NCBI GenBank assembly: GCA_001804785.1
Contig: MHBG01000057.1
Coordinates: forward strand, 1-43,215
Length of the DNA stretch: 43,215 bases
Direction of reading: 5' to 3'
Origin: Lentisphaerae bacterium GWF2_45_14
Lineage (GTDB): Bacteria > Verrucomicrobiota > Lentisphaeria > Victivallales > GWF2-45-14
The notes below the pieces were generated by a model, which searched no databases, was not told the origin of the DNA, and saw only the letters and a program-made list of their open reading frames with translations. Positions 33,684 to 42,700 of this stretch are shown here, one piece after another. The translations under genes were made by a program, and so were the position numbers. Numbering within the stretch: position 1 is the stretch's first letter; the number at the start of each line of letters is the position of its first letter.

Positions 33684-35516
33684 TTATTTCCTTATGACTG
33701 CGCTGAGAATTCTGACAAGCTCCTCCATTCTGAAGGGTTTGGAAAGTATTGCAGCCGCGCCTTTTCTCATAAGTACTTCCATCTGGTCCTCGTCGGGCTC
33801 GGCACTGGCTATTATGACAGGGATATCTGGAGAAAGAGCTTTAAAATCCACCAAGAGCTGATCGCCTTTGCGTCCTGGAAGAATAAGATCCTGAATTATG
33901 ACATCGATATTGTCCTTTTCCTTTTTGAAAACGCGCCATGCGTCGGAACCGTCGGAACATACTATCAGATTGAAACCGAAGGCCTCAAGCCAGTTCGACA
34001 CACTGCCGCGGATAAGGGGATCATCCTCGACAAAGAATATCGTTTTCGGGCCTGAAATAGAAAAAGTGTCATGAGATATTTTTTCCACTGTTCCGGCCGG
34101 AGCCGGTTCTTCGAATGTTTCTTCCGGGAAGTCCCTCTCGACCACCGGGAAAAGTATTTCAAAAGACGTACCTTTTCCTGGGTTGCTCGAAAGCTCTATG
34201 TGCCCGTCAAACGCGCGGACAGCTTCTCTCACCATCCAGAGGCCGAGTCCGGCGCCGTTTTCCTTGGTGGAGTAGAAGGCATCAAAAATTTCCTTCTGGC
34301 CGACTTTCGACATGCCGCATCCGTCGTCTTCGACTTTGAGGCAAATGAAATTTTGAGCCGGGCCGCCTTCTCCGGTATTTTGCTTAAGGGCCGCCTCAAT
34401 CAGGAGGAATGCCCCTTTTTCCTTCATGGCGTCCCTGGCGTTTACGCAGAGATTCAGGAGCATATCGCTCAGGAATGAGCGTTTGCCGTACACGGGTGGA
34501 AGATCGTCCGCTATTTTTATAACTATATTTATTGAAGACGGCAGCATGTGGCGGATAAGCTCTTCGCAGTCGCGGATTATTTCGCCCAGCTGGATTTTCT
34601 GGATTTTTGTTTCACGCGGCCGTGAACTGGCCTTCAGGGCTCCGGCTATAAGAACGGTAGCGCGTTCGGTATAGGACATTGTCTTGCGCAGTGCCTTGGT
34701 TATATCCTCATTATCGGTGAGCGATATCGTCCATTCGATATAATTCTGGATGCCGCCGAGAAGGTTTTTAAAGTCATGAATCATGCCGCCGACAAGCCGT
34801 CCCGTGAGAATCTGCCTCTCGATTGATGAAATATCGCGAGTGGAAGTTCCGGTACAGATTATACTGCCGACAAGGACAGGCCATTTGCCATCGGGACATG
34901 TCAGGCTGCAATAGTCTTGAACATTGATAATCTTTCCCGAAGCACTTCTTATTCTGTACTGAATTTCATGATTTCCGCCATACTGGCGAACGGCTGACAT
35001 GGTATTATCGTAAAGCGGGATATCGTCCTCAAGGATGATTCTGCGCCAGTCGAAGGAAGAGGATGCCGCATCCTCAATAAGGCCGAGTTTTTCAAGCGTC
35101 TGAGTATCGGCATAGTTCCACTTTCCGGAAACGAAATTAAACATGTAGCTGAAATGAAAGGGTGAAATATCATCCGATGAGACTTTCTTCCCGCCGAGAA
35201 GGGGGCTTTTGTGAAAATGCAGCATTTCAAAAACGATTCCGGTTCTTTTAGAAAACATCATGAGAACAAACGAGGCATCCTTCTCTTTGCAGACATGTAT
35301 TTCCGGAACCGGATACTTATGAGACATCTTGAGATAGACAGGCTTGCTACTGTAACTCAGCGTCCCATGGATCAAAAGCGGAAGCTTCTCCGAAAGCGTA
35401 GGCCCATAGCTCTTTATCATCAAGGAATTGGAAGCAAGTATCCTGAAGCGTGTAAGGGAAAAGACAAAAGCCGGCACCGAAAGATATTCTATAAGGTCGG
35501 CCAGCCTGTGTTTCAT
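33684..35516 (-). CDS. Hybrid sensor histidine kinase (PAS, DHp-CA kinase, receiver)
   Basis: A 610-residue protein with no membrane helix, so a cytoplasmic sensor. N-terminal sensor region of unknown fold, then a PAS-like domain (about 125-240), a DHp helix with phospho-acceptor His in MIHDFKNLLGGI, and an ATP-binding domain with N-box LLNLCVNARDAM, G1 VEDDGCGMS and G2 GAGLGLWMVREA. A C-terminal receiver has acidic pair VEDDP, phospho-Asp in DVIIQDLILPG and Lys in SKPFR. The kinase follows galK by 17 nt, so sugar and signalling genes are co-transcribed. Downstream output is unknown; the REC-FapA and CheY-like genes nearby are candidates. Confidence 0.9.
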   Translation of the reverse strand: MKHRLADLIEYLSVPAFVFSLTRFRILASNSLMIKSYGPTLSEKLPLLIHGTLSYSSKPVYLKMSHKYPVPEIHVCKEKDASFVLMMFSKRTGIVFEMLHFHKSPLLGGKKVSSDDISPFHFSYMFNFVSGKWNYADTQTLEKLGLIEDAASSSFDWRRIILEDDIPLYDNTMSAVRQYGGNHEIQYRIRSASGKIINVQDYCSLTCPDGKWPVLVGSIICTGTSTRDISSIERQILTGRLVGGMIHDFKNLLGGIQNYIEWTISLTDNEDITKALRKTMSYTERATVLIAGALKASSRPRETKIQKIQLGEIIRDCEELIRHMLPSSINIVIKIADDLPPVYGKRSFLSDMLLNLCVNARDAMKEKGAFLLIEAALKQNTGEGGPAQNFICLKVEDDGCGMSKVGQKEIFDAFYSTKENGAGLGLWMVREAVRAFDGHIELSSNPGKGTSFEILFPVVERDFPEETFEEPAPAGTVEKISHDTFSISGPKTIFFVEDDPLIRGSVSNWLEAFGFNLIVCSDGSDAWRVFKKEKDNIDVIIQDLILPGRKGDQLLVDFKALSPDIPVIIASAEPDEDQMEVLMRKGAAAILSKPFRMEELVRILSAVIRK

Positions 35517-35533
35517 AATTTTTTACGCTTTCT

Positions 35534-36685
35534 TTAAGTTACGGACGCGCCATCACCGATGGAACAGACGATGGTTTCCGTTTCTTTTCCGGTGCGAAGG
35601 CGATACGCTGTTTTTAGTCTTTCACAATATTCCTGGGCGGTTGCGGCCTCTACAAGATGAATCGAAATGCCGCCAAATCCGCCGCCGCTGAGTCTTGCCC
35701 CGGCGCAACCCGGAAGCGATGTCGAAAGTTCGACGAGGCAGTCCAGTTCCGGACAACTGTTCTCAAAGTTGCTCATTGAACTTTGATGTGACTCGTAAAG
35801 CATCTTTCCGAACGCCGCTATATCGCCCCTTTCAAGGGCGCTGACTCCCCGGATAACCCTGTCATTCTCGCCCACGACATGAGCGGCGCGCATATAATCG
35901 CGCTTGGCGAGGCTTTTAGAGGCATTCTCAAGCATTTCAGGACTTACGTCTCTCAATGCGTTGACCTCCGGATATGTTTTTTTAAGGATGCGCGCCGCAT
36001 TTTCGCAGGACGCACGCCGTTCGTTATATTCTGAGTCAACAAGGTTATGTTTTATCATCGAGTTAGCGACTACGATGACAAAGCCGGACGGCATTTTAAC
36101 GGTGCGAAGTACGTTTACCGTACGGAAATCACAGTATATGAGGCTGTCCTTTTTGCCATAAATGGAACTGAACTGATCAAGAAGCCCGGTGCCCACGCCC
36201 ATATACTGATTTTCGACAGCCTGCCCGAGCCTGGCCCACTCGCTGCCGTCAAGTTTTATCCCGAAGACCTTGGAAAACGCAAAACACGCCGATATTTCCA
36301 GCGCCGCCGAACTGCTCATTCCGGCAGACAGCGGGACGGTACTTAATATCGCGCCGTCAAACGCGCCAATCTCATGACCGCGCTTCCGGAGCTGGACGAT
36401 TACGCCTTTTACATAGTTCGTCCAGTCGCCCCGGACTGGCGTTTCTATATGGTCAAGGTCGAACTCAACTGTGCTCCCGTCGCGAAAATCGCGCATCGTG
36501 CATTTTCTCCCGGGCTTGCGACGGATGGCGAATTCAGTCGCCTGCCCCACTGCCGCGCTCAGAACAAGTCCCTCATTGTAATCGGTATGATTGCCGAGAA
36601 TTTCCAGGCGCCCAGGCGCCCTTGACACCGCCTCGGGCTTTGTCCCGAGCTCATTTTTGAAGAAAGGAGCTATGCTTTCAGTCAT
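35534..36685 (-). CDS. galK: Galactokinase
   Basis: Phosphorylates D-galactose at C1, the first step of the Leloir pathway. A GHMP-kinase of 383 residues, normal length, with the galactokinase motif RLEILGNHTDYNEG (usually GEHTDYN), the ATP-binding VPLSAGMSSSAALEI and the C-terminal GARLSGGGFGG. GAGG lies before the ATG. Divergent from the REC-FapA gene. galT and galE are not in the window, but a hexose-6-phosphate mutarotase lies 2 kb away. The Glu-to-Asn change in the galactose-binding motif is worth noting. Confidence 0.92.
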   Translation of the reverse strand: MTESIAPFFKNELGTKPEAVSRAPGRLEILGNHTDYNEGLVLSAAVGQATEFAIRRKPGRKCTMRDFRDGSTVEFDLDHIETPVRGDWTNYVKGVIVQLRKRGHEIGAFDGAILSTVPLSAGMSSSAALEISACFAFSKVFGIKLDGSEWARLGQAVENQYMGVGTGLLDQFSSIYGKKDSLIYCDFRTVNVLRTVKMPSGFVIVVANSMIKHNLVDSEYNERRASCENAARILKKTYPEVNALRDVSPEMLENASKSLAKRDYMRAAHVVGENDRVIRGVSALERGDIAAFGKMLYESHQSSMSNFENSCPELDCLVELSTSLPGCAGARLSGGGFGGISIHLVEAATAQEYCERLKTAYRLRTGKETETIVCSIGDGASVT

Positions 36686-36793
36686 ATATTATTACCTCAG
36701 AAGCGTTTTAAATTTGTATCAACGGATTATTCTGTTAAATTAATGTCAAAGTCGTGGAAAACAATCCTTCTGAACAAAATATGCTGTGGAGAT

Positions 36794-38308
36794 ATGAGGA
36801 TACTGGTAGCCGACGATGCCCGGTTCATGCGGAACCTTCTCTGCATAATGCTAAGAAGCTGGGGTGATTGCACTCAGGCCTCTGACGGACAGGAAGCCCT
36901 TGACGCCTACAAAAAGGCACTTCGAGAAGAGAAGCCGTTCGAGTTGGTTTTCCTCGACATTGCCATGCCTGAGATGAACGGCAAGGAAACTCTTGAGGCA
37001 ATAAGAAGCTTCGAAAGGTCGGAAAAACTGACGGAAGAGAAAAAAGCCAGGATAATCATGATAACGGCTTTTTCAAACGAAACACATCTTTACAAATCAG
37101 TCAAGGACTGCCAGGGCTGCATACTAAAACCCATAAGCAGGGAAAAAATAAAAGAAAAACTTACCCTTCTAGGCTTTCCGTATCCGGAGAGCAAAGAAGA
37201 AAATAAAGATGCTCCCCCACATGAACACTTTGTTTATTTCGAAATGGTCCCCATTATCAGCGAAGAGGATGGACGCATAATTTTTTCGGTAAACAGGAAG
37301 TTGGAGAACGGCCACACGGAGATGCTGAACACGGAACCCGACAAAATTGATTTTCTGAAAAATGTTATCCCCGGTCAGATCATTGCGCGGCTCAAGGGGT
37401 TTGTGGAAAAACTCATCTTCGGCGACGGAATAACCATAAACCTCGAAAAAGGACTGCTCTACGCGGGTAAGGCTGGACACGTCATCTTTGAAAACAATAC
37501 CCTCTCTATCCTCGAAAAACTCATTATAAATGAGGATGTTAAATATAGAAATATCGAATTCCTCGGCTCCATCGAAATAAACGGGGACGTCAAGGAAGGT
37601 GTCCACATAAGCGCGCCTCACGGCATAAAAATAAACGGCCGCTCAGAGGCATGCTGCCTCAACTCGGAGAGCAATATAGAAACCGGATTAATAATGGGCC
37701 GCGGCAAGTCCGTCATCACATGCGGCGGCACATTCAAAGCCAAATCAATTTATAATACGCTTATCGAAGCCAGAGGTGATATAATAATAGAACATGAGGC
37801 TGTAGAATGCATCCTCAAAACGAGTTCTTCAGTCCACGCCGGCGTAATAACAGGCGGCGAATGCACAGCTCTTAAAACTATTGAAGTCAACAGGGCGGGG
37901 TCGCCAAGCGATACCAGCACCGTACTCCGGGCAGGATATGACTTCTACAGCGCCGACCGCAAAGAGTTACTGGAAAAAACAATAGATGAGATCAAGAGCA
38001 AAATAGAAAAAATAGACAATATGCTCGGACCCGAACAGCATAACCTGGAAAAGGGTAAATCCCTGGAGAGGAAAGACCAGATAAGATCCTACCTCGCGGA
38101 AAAGGAACAGTTCTGCAGGGCACTCAAGGAGTACGAAGAGGAACTCTCAGAGCTTCAGCCCGCCGAAAAGAAAAGCTCGAAGTCCCAGATAATAATCAAC
38201 GACATCCTTTACGAAGGCGTAAAGGTGGTTATCCACGAGTTTGAGGAATTTACTTTAAATACACTTAAAGGCCCGCTCATACTCGACGAAAAATTAATAA
38301 AGCTCTGA
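36794..38308 (+). CDS. Receiver domain fused to a FapA/DUF342 polymer-like domain
   Basis: The N-terminal receiver begins MRILVADDARFMR, with phospho-Asp in LVFLDIAMPEMNG and Lys in LKPIS. From about residue 130 to the end the sequence has the FapA/DUF342 pattern: repeated Gly-rich turns with IEINGDVKEGVHISAPHGIK and then AGVITGGE, a coiled coil (KIEKIDNMLGPEQHNLEKGK region) and a beta-rich end. FapA proteins are linked to flagellar assembly or polar localisation. A 17-codon N-terminal extension (from 36743) has no ribosome-binding site and no family match, so ATG 36794 is used; its GGAG is very close. Overlaps the mutarotase 3' end by 15 bp. Confidence 0.82.
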   Translation: MRILVADDARFMRNLLCIMLRSWGDCTQASDGQEALDAYKKALREEKPFELVFLDIAMPEMNGKETLEAIRSFERSEKLTEEKKARIIMITAFSNETHLYKSVKDCQGCILKPISREKIKEKLTLLGFPYPESKEENKDAPPHEHFVYFEMVPIISEEDGRIIFSVNRKLENGHTEMLNTEPDKIDFLKNVIPGQIIARLKGFVEKLIFGDGITINLEKGLLYAGKAGHVIFENNTLSILEKLIINEDVKYRNIEFLGSIEINGDVKEGVHISAPHGIKINGRSEACCLNSESNIETGLIMGRGKSVITCGGTFKAKSIYNTLIEARGDIIIEHEAVECILKTSSSVHAGVITGGECTALKTIEVNRAGSPSDTSTVLRAGYDFYSADRKELLEKTIDEIKSKIEKIDNMLGPEQHNLEKGKSLERKDQIRSYLAEKEQFCRALKEYEEELSELQPAEKKSSKSQIIINDILYEGVKVVIHEFEEFTLNTLKGPLILDEKLIKL

Positions 38309-39214
38309 TGCGCTTATCACTGTCGATATCGTGTGACAGGCGCCGGGTGCTATTTCTCTGCAATCCTGAGAGGTATTGGTAACTTCAACGCAAACCATTG
38401 AATGATATTCTTCATTCCCGAAATCGCGCGTCTTCTTTGCCTTTTCAGCCCATGGGTTCCACACAACAGCCGAATTGCTTCCACTTTTGGCAATATCTAT
38501 CTTGCGCTTGAAGCCAGGGTCTTCAATAACGTAAGAACCTTGGGTGTCAACAAAAATGAAGTCCGTCTCCGTATTAATCCCTATGGTCCCATACTGTGTC
38601 TGCCTGGGCAGATCGGCCGACTTTAGAGTGTCTATATATTTGAGTCCGTCAAAACCTTTTATGCCGATTCCACCTATTTCGCTGATGGAAAAATATGTAT
38701 GAAGCGCCTGAGTTATCTTGAATGAATCAAGGGAAGTATTTTCGGTAGTCAGCGCGACTTCCAGCCGCGCTCCCGCCTTTATCACTGCCCTGAGCTTAAA
38801 AGACTGAGGCCAGAGAAAGCGGCTTTTGTCGTCATCGGTCAGCTCCAGAACGATTTCGGAAACACCCTCTTCGGTCTTCACCGAAACGAGTTCCCACATC
38901 GAGATCCTGGCAAAGCCGTGAGCGGGCTTGTCCTTGTCCGAGGGATGACCGCCAAACCAGGGCCAACATACAGGAATCCCCCCTCTAATAGGCTTGCCTT
39001 CATCATAAAAACTTTCGGAACTCAGCCAGAGAAGATCTTCAAAGCCGTGCGGAATATAGCTCATTACATGTGCACCGTAGATGGAAACGAGAGCGGCACA
39101 GTTGGAATTGGCAATTCTTATCAGCGGAAGACCGCCCGGACCAGGCTCGAATATTATACTGCCGTCCGAAGAAAATTTTTCGTTGAATTTATCCGTAAGG
39201 TTTGAAGCAAACAT
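38294..39214 (-). CDS. D-hexose-6-phosphate mutarotase / aldose-1-epimerase family (YeaD-like)
   Basis: A beta-sandwich mutarotase of 306 residues. GGIPVCWPWFGGHP, KPAHGFAR and QALHTYFSIS carry the conserved Arg, His and His of the family, and MVCVEVTN carries the catalytic Glu. Interconverts anomers of glucose-6-phosphate-like sugars. GAGAGGATT before the ATG supports the start. Convergent with the REC-FapA gene; near galK it may serve sugar metabolism. Confidence 0.9.
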   Translation of the reverse strand: MFASNLTDKFNEKFSSDGSIIFEPGPGGLPLIRIANSNCAALVSIYGAHVMSYIPHGFEDLLWLSSESFYDEGKPIRGGIPVCWPWFGGHPSDKDKPAHGFARISMWELVSVKTEEGVSEIVLELTDDDKSRFLWPQSFKLRAVIKAGARLEVALTTENTSLDSFKITQALHTYFSISEIGGIGIKGFDGLKYIDTLKSADLPRQTQYGTIGINTETDFIFVDTQGSYVIEDPGFKRKIDIAKSGSNSAVVWNPWAEKAKKTRDFGNEEYHSMVCVEVTNTSQDCREIAPGACHTISTVISASELY

Positions 39215-39264
39215 TTTATAATCCTCTCAATTTAAATCAAATTTCATTGGGGAAGCCCCCTAGG

Positions 39265-39666
39265 TCAGAAGGGAAGCTGAAGTCCGAGTTTTTTTATAGT
39301 GGCAAAGAGCTCCTCTTCTTCAATCGGTTTCACTAGATATGCCTCGCACTGTTCGTCAAATGCGCCCATTATGCTTTTTGGGTTTGAGGCCGCCGTGGCC
39401 ATTATCACTTTCATCCCGGAGCCCGTTTCGATGCCTCTGGACTTTTCGTATTTGCGAATGTTCTTAAGGGCGTCTAGTCCGTTCATGATAGGCATCATTA
39501 TATCAAGGCACATGAGATCATATGGATTGCCTTCCTCGTAAGCCTTTGTGGCAAGTGCCACGGCATCTCTCCCGTTCTCGGCCATATCGGACTCACCGGC
39601 TTTTCTGAGCCAGATGGAAATTACTTTCCTTATCGCAAAGTCATCGTCGACTATAAGTATACGCAT
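39265..39666 (-). CDS. Single-domain response regulator (CheY-like)
   Basis: The 133-residue receiver starts MRILIVDDDFAIRKVISIWL with acidic pair DDD, phospho-Asp in DLMCLDIMMPIMNGLDAL, Thr/Ser in MATAAS and Lys in LVKPIEEEE, so all key residues are present. The frame reaches 39717, but AGGA sits six nt before ATG 39666. No output domain. Lies after the mutarotase gene's divergent promoter region and could be the partner of the hybrid kinase. Confidence 0.9.
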   Translation of the reverse strand: MRILIVDDDFAIRKVISIWLRKAGESDMAENGRDAVALATKAYEEGNPYDLMCLDIMMPIMNGLDALKNIRKYEKSRGIETGSGMKVIMATAASNPKSIMGAFDEQCEAYLVKPIEEEELFATIKKLGLQLPF

Positions 39667-39828
39667 CAGAGTTCCTGCCTTGCCCGGGTTAGGATTCAAA
39701 TTAAAACAAAAGGACACAGTCCTATGCTTTCCTAATAACTAATATAAGCTGTCTTCGAAATTTCAAAGCCGATTTTCATGCAATTTCTTGAAGAAAATCC
39801 AAAATTTACGATTGAAGCACCTGAATGA

Positions 39829-40134
39829 CTCCATATTTTCAAAAACAGGCGGGAACTCACGACTGTCCGATATATGCCCAATGATCTTCTCACACCCAAA
39901 ATCATCAGAAACCTCAATGCGCATAAGATAAGAGTCCCGCAAAATTTGAGTATCATAAGCTTTTACAGAAGAAATCCCTCTGTCGTTCCGGAATTATGTA
40001 CTTTTGATACGCCTTCGGGGCAAATTGGCATCAAAGAATATAGTATAACAGACATTAACTATTTCTCTTGTCTTCAATCTCATGTACACCTGTGTCTTAA
40101 CCATTCGGAAAGAATTTTGACAGCAGTTCTTTGA
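39829..40134 (+). pseudogene. Remnant of a LacI/GalR-type regulator, C-terminal part
   Basis: An open frame after an in-frame stop. MPNDLLTPKIIRNLNAHKIR, then VPQNLSIISF and FDTPSGQIGIK follow the effector-domain pattern of LacI-like regulators (ND-x-x-A-x-G, then R-VP-x-D-x-S-VVGFDD). DNA-binding half and the rest of the effector domain are gone. After about 40035 the match stops and the frame runs into the 3' end of the hemerythrin gene on the other strand. Confidence 0.5.
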
Positions 40135-40579
40135 GCTTGGATTTAAGGCCATTATCAGTTTTCATTTTATTTTTAAGGAAATCCGCAAGTTTTATATCAT
40201 GGGTGATTATCTGCTTGAAAAACCAGTCCCGCATAAAAAACAGCAAATCCCGCATAGCGGTCGGAGTTATACCCGAAGCCCGTATCTGTTCTCTATAGGC
40301 CATATATTGTTTCCTGAATTCCATGTGAGCTTGTTTGTGAGGACCGTAGGAGGAATATTCGTATTTATTCATGATATCCTCTTCCGTGGTAAAGTGCTCA
40401 ATTATATAAACCCATATAAAATCAAGTATTTTATTGATATCTTTTTCATTTAAAGCCTCCGGCGTTGTACATTTCCGGAGAAGCGTATTGGCACGTTCAA
40501 AAAATTCCTCGTGCTGGCGGTCAATCAATGGTATTCCGGTTCGGAGAGCGTCCGTCATTTGCAATAACTGTAGTCGCAT
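40097..40579 (-). CDS. Bacteriohemerythrin
   Basis: A 160-residue four-helix di-iron oxygen-binding protein. Iron ligands are in order: the IDRQHEEFF His, HFTTEED, HKQAHMEF and the C-terminal HDIKLADF. The typical Trp and long helices are present. It may carry or sense O2 or iron redox. It starts 1 nt after the stop of a 35-codon ORF, so translation is coupled. Cytoplasmic. Confidence 0.92.
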   Translation of the reverse strand: MRLQLLQMTDALRTGIPLIDRQHEEFFERANTLLRKCTTPEALNEKDINKILDFIWVYIIEHFTTEEDIMNKYEYSSYGPHKQAHMEFRKQYMAYREQIRASGITPTAMRDLLFFMRDWFFKQIITHDIKLADFLKNKMKTDNGLKSKLKELLSKFFPNG

Positions 40580-40580
40580 A

Positions 40581-40688
40581 TCAAATATTTCCTTTCAAAC
40601 ATTTGCCGGGGAACGGGTATTTCGTCAGCAAATCAGCCAGCTCCTCCGGAATCTGAATGCCTGGATTTTTTACGGCATTTTCATTCAT
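40581..40688 (-). CDS. 35-residue small ORF upstream of hemerythrin
   Basis: A strong AAGGAGG at 6-nt spacing precedes an ATG that opens 35 codons: MNENAVKNPGIQIPEELADL and then a Pro/Lys/Gly-rich end with one Cys (PFPGKCLKGNI). The stop TGA is one nt before the hemerythrin start, and the 3' end of the small ORF provides the AAAGGA of the next gene. It may be a leader peptide, a small regulator or a coupling ORF. No hydrophobic stretch. Confidence 0.55.
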   Translation of the reverse strand: MNENAVKNPGIQIPEELADLLTKYPFPGKCLKGNI

Positions 40689-40769
40689 TACATTCCTCCT
40701 TGACGCATAAAAGTACACCTCGGAGAGGAATTATTCAAATTAATGCTTGAACCAACAAGTAACAGATTG

Positions 40770-40896
40770 AGGTCAGACCATATTTTAAAGATGTAAGTAC
40801 TTTATAATAAGCATATTAATTTTTAGAATTTGTGTTTTTAAGATCTTAAAGCTATTTTTTATGGTATATTTTTTAGCTTTAAGGAAATTATACCCG
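40770..40896 (+). repeat. MITE-like dispersed repeat, copy 3 (truncated)
   Basis: Starts AGGTCAGACCATATTTTAAAG and follows copy 2 through AAAGCTATTTTTTATGGTATA and TAAGGAAATTATAC to about 40895. The right half and the second arm of the internal stem are missing, replaced by unrelated sequence. Confidence 0.75.
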
Positions 40897-41180
40897 AGGT
40901 GTATGTAAACATCAACTTGAGAATCGGCAAAGTGGCTAATATTTATTTTATATATTATGAAAATACTTTTACTGGACTCGATCGTCCGGGTGTTTAAAAA
41001 TTACCCAATTTTGAAGATTAGTTAGGAGTTGGAAGAATTGATGAGCGTCAGTCCATCGCAAGACCACCGGACTGGAACCGCCCGGCACATCAGGAACTTT
41101 TCCCATCTTTTATGTTCTGATTTTTATCGGACGGTAGTGATATTCTTTATGAAATTTTTCTCAATACAAATTGCATATTT
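40897..41180. other. Intergenic region with an IS end
   Basis: No gene seen. Its right part carries the IS4-type end described next. The remainder is A+T-rich. Confidence 0.4.
41098..41141 (-). mobile_element. Single right end of the IS4-type element
   Basis: On the minus strand ATCACTACCGTCCGATAAAA, then ATCAGAACATAAAAGATGGGAA, match the right end at 16164-16178 and its inner flank. No partner end or transposase remains. Confidence 0.55.
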
Positions 41181-42446
41181 TCATGACCCGGATTCCGAAC
41201 TGCTTTGATCTATTACAACCCCGTCTTTATTGAAAACAGTACCTTCTTCAAAGGACACTATTTTTTGCTCGATTTTTCGCAGTTTCGATGAACTCGAATT
41301 GACAAGTCCAGCTTTTCCACCGGTATTTTTCAGCACGATTATACAACCTTCATATTTTACCGGAACAAGCTTCTTGTTCTTGCCGGCTTTGTCGCAATAA
41401 ACACTTAACGCATCGTTTTCCAATTCAGTCGATTCTCCGTTGTTAAGTGAAAGATCGCATGACATTATCTTCTGCAGAGCAAATTTCTTTTTGTCCGATA
41501 AATCCTGGCATACTATATAAGTGCAGACCGTATAACCATCGACAACCGAATCGGATGAATTTTTCAGCAACAGCTTCGAATATATTGTCTGGGTATTACC
41601 ATCCGAATCCTTTCCTGTGTCGGTATTTACCTTCACCTCCATTCTGATTTTTTTCGGATCAAAATCTTCCTGGCTGGAAGGCTTTTTTGCAGTGGGCACC
41701 TTTGTTTTGCTGGCATTGTTTCCTGACTCGGATACTTCAAAATCATGCAACTGCGAAGAATCCTTTTTATCTGAAAGTTTGCCCTGTTTCTTGGTCATTG
41801 CCAGATAATAAAGCGCTTTTTTACTGCGTTCCAACTTGCTTTCAGACGCAAATTCGCCGCAATAGTCGCGGTAGAAAGTTGCCGCCTCTCTGTACTCTTT
41901 GTTTGCGATAAGCGGTGCCACCGCGCTGCCAAGCATACTCATGACATTTGCCACTTTCTTCTGCATGGAAAGGGTTTCTGCGCGGGCAAGGAATTTTTCC
42001 GATTTGGCTTTGAAGTCCGATTCGAATTCAGTTCCTTTCAGATAATCCTCGACCTTCTTGAAATACGCCGTCAAGTACAACGGCTTATCCATATTTTTTT
42101 CGGCATATTCAATGGCCTCGTCAAAGATTTTTTTATGCCGTTCATGGATAAATTTCACACGCTGCTCTTCACGAGCTTTCTGGTCGGCGGCTATTTGTTC
42201 CCGAAGCTCTTTTTCCTTCTTGATTTTTGCGATGCGTTCGAATTCCTGACGCAGTTTCAATTCTCCGTGTTTCTGGTAAAGAAATATGCCTGGCAGAATC
42301 GTAAAAATAAGGATTAGCGATACAATCAACAATCCCGGCCATTGGGATTTTTTCTCTTCTTTGATTAGTATTCTGCTTGTAGCGTTCATGTTCCTGGCAA
42401 TATCCCGTGCCGGGTTTAGCGGTTTCTTTTGACTATTTCGATTCAT
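41181..42446 (-). CDS. Single-pass membrane protein with coiled coil, unknown function
   Basis: A 421-residue protein: a basic cytoplasmic N-terminus of about 35 residues, a membrane helix (GLLIVSLILIFTILPGIFLY, about 39-58), then a charged coiled coil (EFERIAKIKKEKELREQIA), a helical middle, a Ser/Lys-rich linker and a C-terminal beta domain with repeated Ser/Lys runs. GAGGCGAAA precedes the ATG. No recognisable family. It lies between two lone IS ends, so the flanks may have been reshaped. Confidence 0.75.
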   Translation of the reverse strand: MNRNSQKKPLNPARDIARNMNATSRILIKEEKKSQWPGLLIVSLILIFTILPGIFLYQKHGELKLRQEFERIAKIKKEKELREQIAADQKAREEQRVKFIHERHKKIFDEAIEYAEKNMDKPLYLTAYFKKVEDYLKGTEFESDFKAKSEKFLARAETLSMQKKVANVMSMLGSAVAPLIANKEYREAATFYRDYCGEFASESKLERSKKALYYLAMTKKQGKLSDKKDSSQLHDFEVSESGNNASKTKVPTAKKPSSQEDFDPKKIRMEVKVNTDTGKDSDGNTQTIYSKLLLKNSSDSVVDGYTVCTYIVCQDLSDKKKFALQKIMSCDLSLNNGESTELENDALSVYCDKAGKNKKLVPVKYEGCIIVLKNTGGKAGLVNSSSSKLRKIEQKIVSFEEGTVFNKDGVVIDQSSSESGS

Positions 42447-42664
42447 TTTCGCCTCGTTGCATCCTTTTCATTATATGCTATGTCGTTAATCACGACCGTT
42501 TATAACTAAACTTTTACTTTTTATACTCCCGATACATTCCAAAGTTTCATAATAAATCAGAATTTCTCTAAACTTCAACTGCAAATATAAAAAATATTAA
42601 TACCGCAGCTGCCGGGCGAGGTTATTCTATTTAAAATTAATACTCGCTCCGAATGTTTCTGGAT

Positions 42665-42700
42665 ATCACTACTGTTCGGAACATCCGGAACTTTTCCTAC
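42665..42700 (+). mobile_element. IS-end-like fragment fused to the truncated sigma gene
   Basis: ATCACTACTGTTCGGAACAT, then CCGGAACTTTTCC, match the IS4-type end with more changes than the other copies. The sigma-factor reading frame stops inside it. Confidence 0.5.

Noticed and set aside
39247..39262. Terminator from GGGGAAGCCCCC after the CheY-like gene
   Set aside because: No U-run on the minus-strand side and only a two-nt loop.
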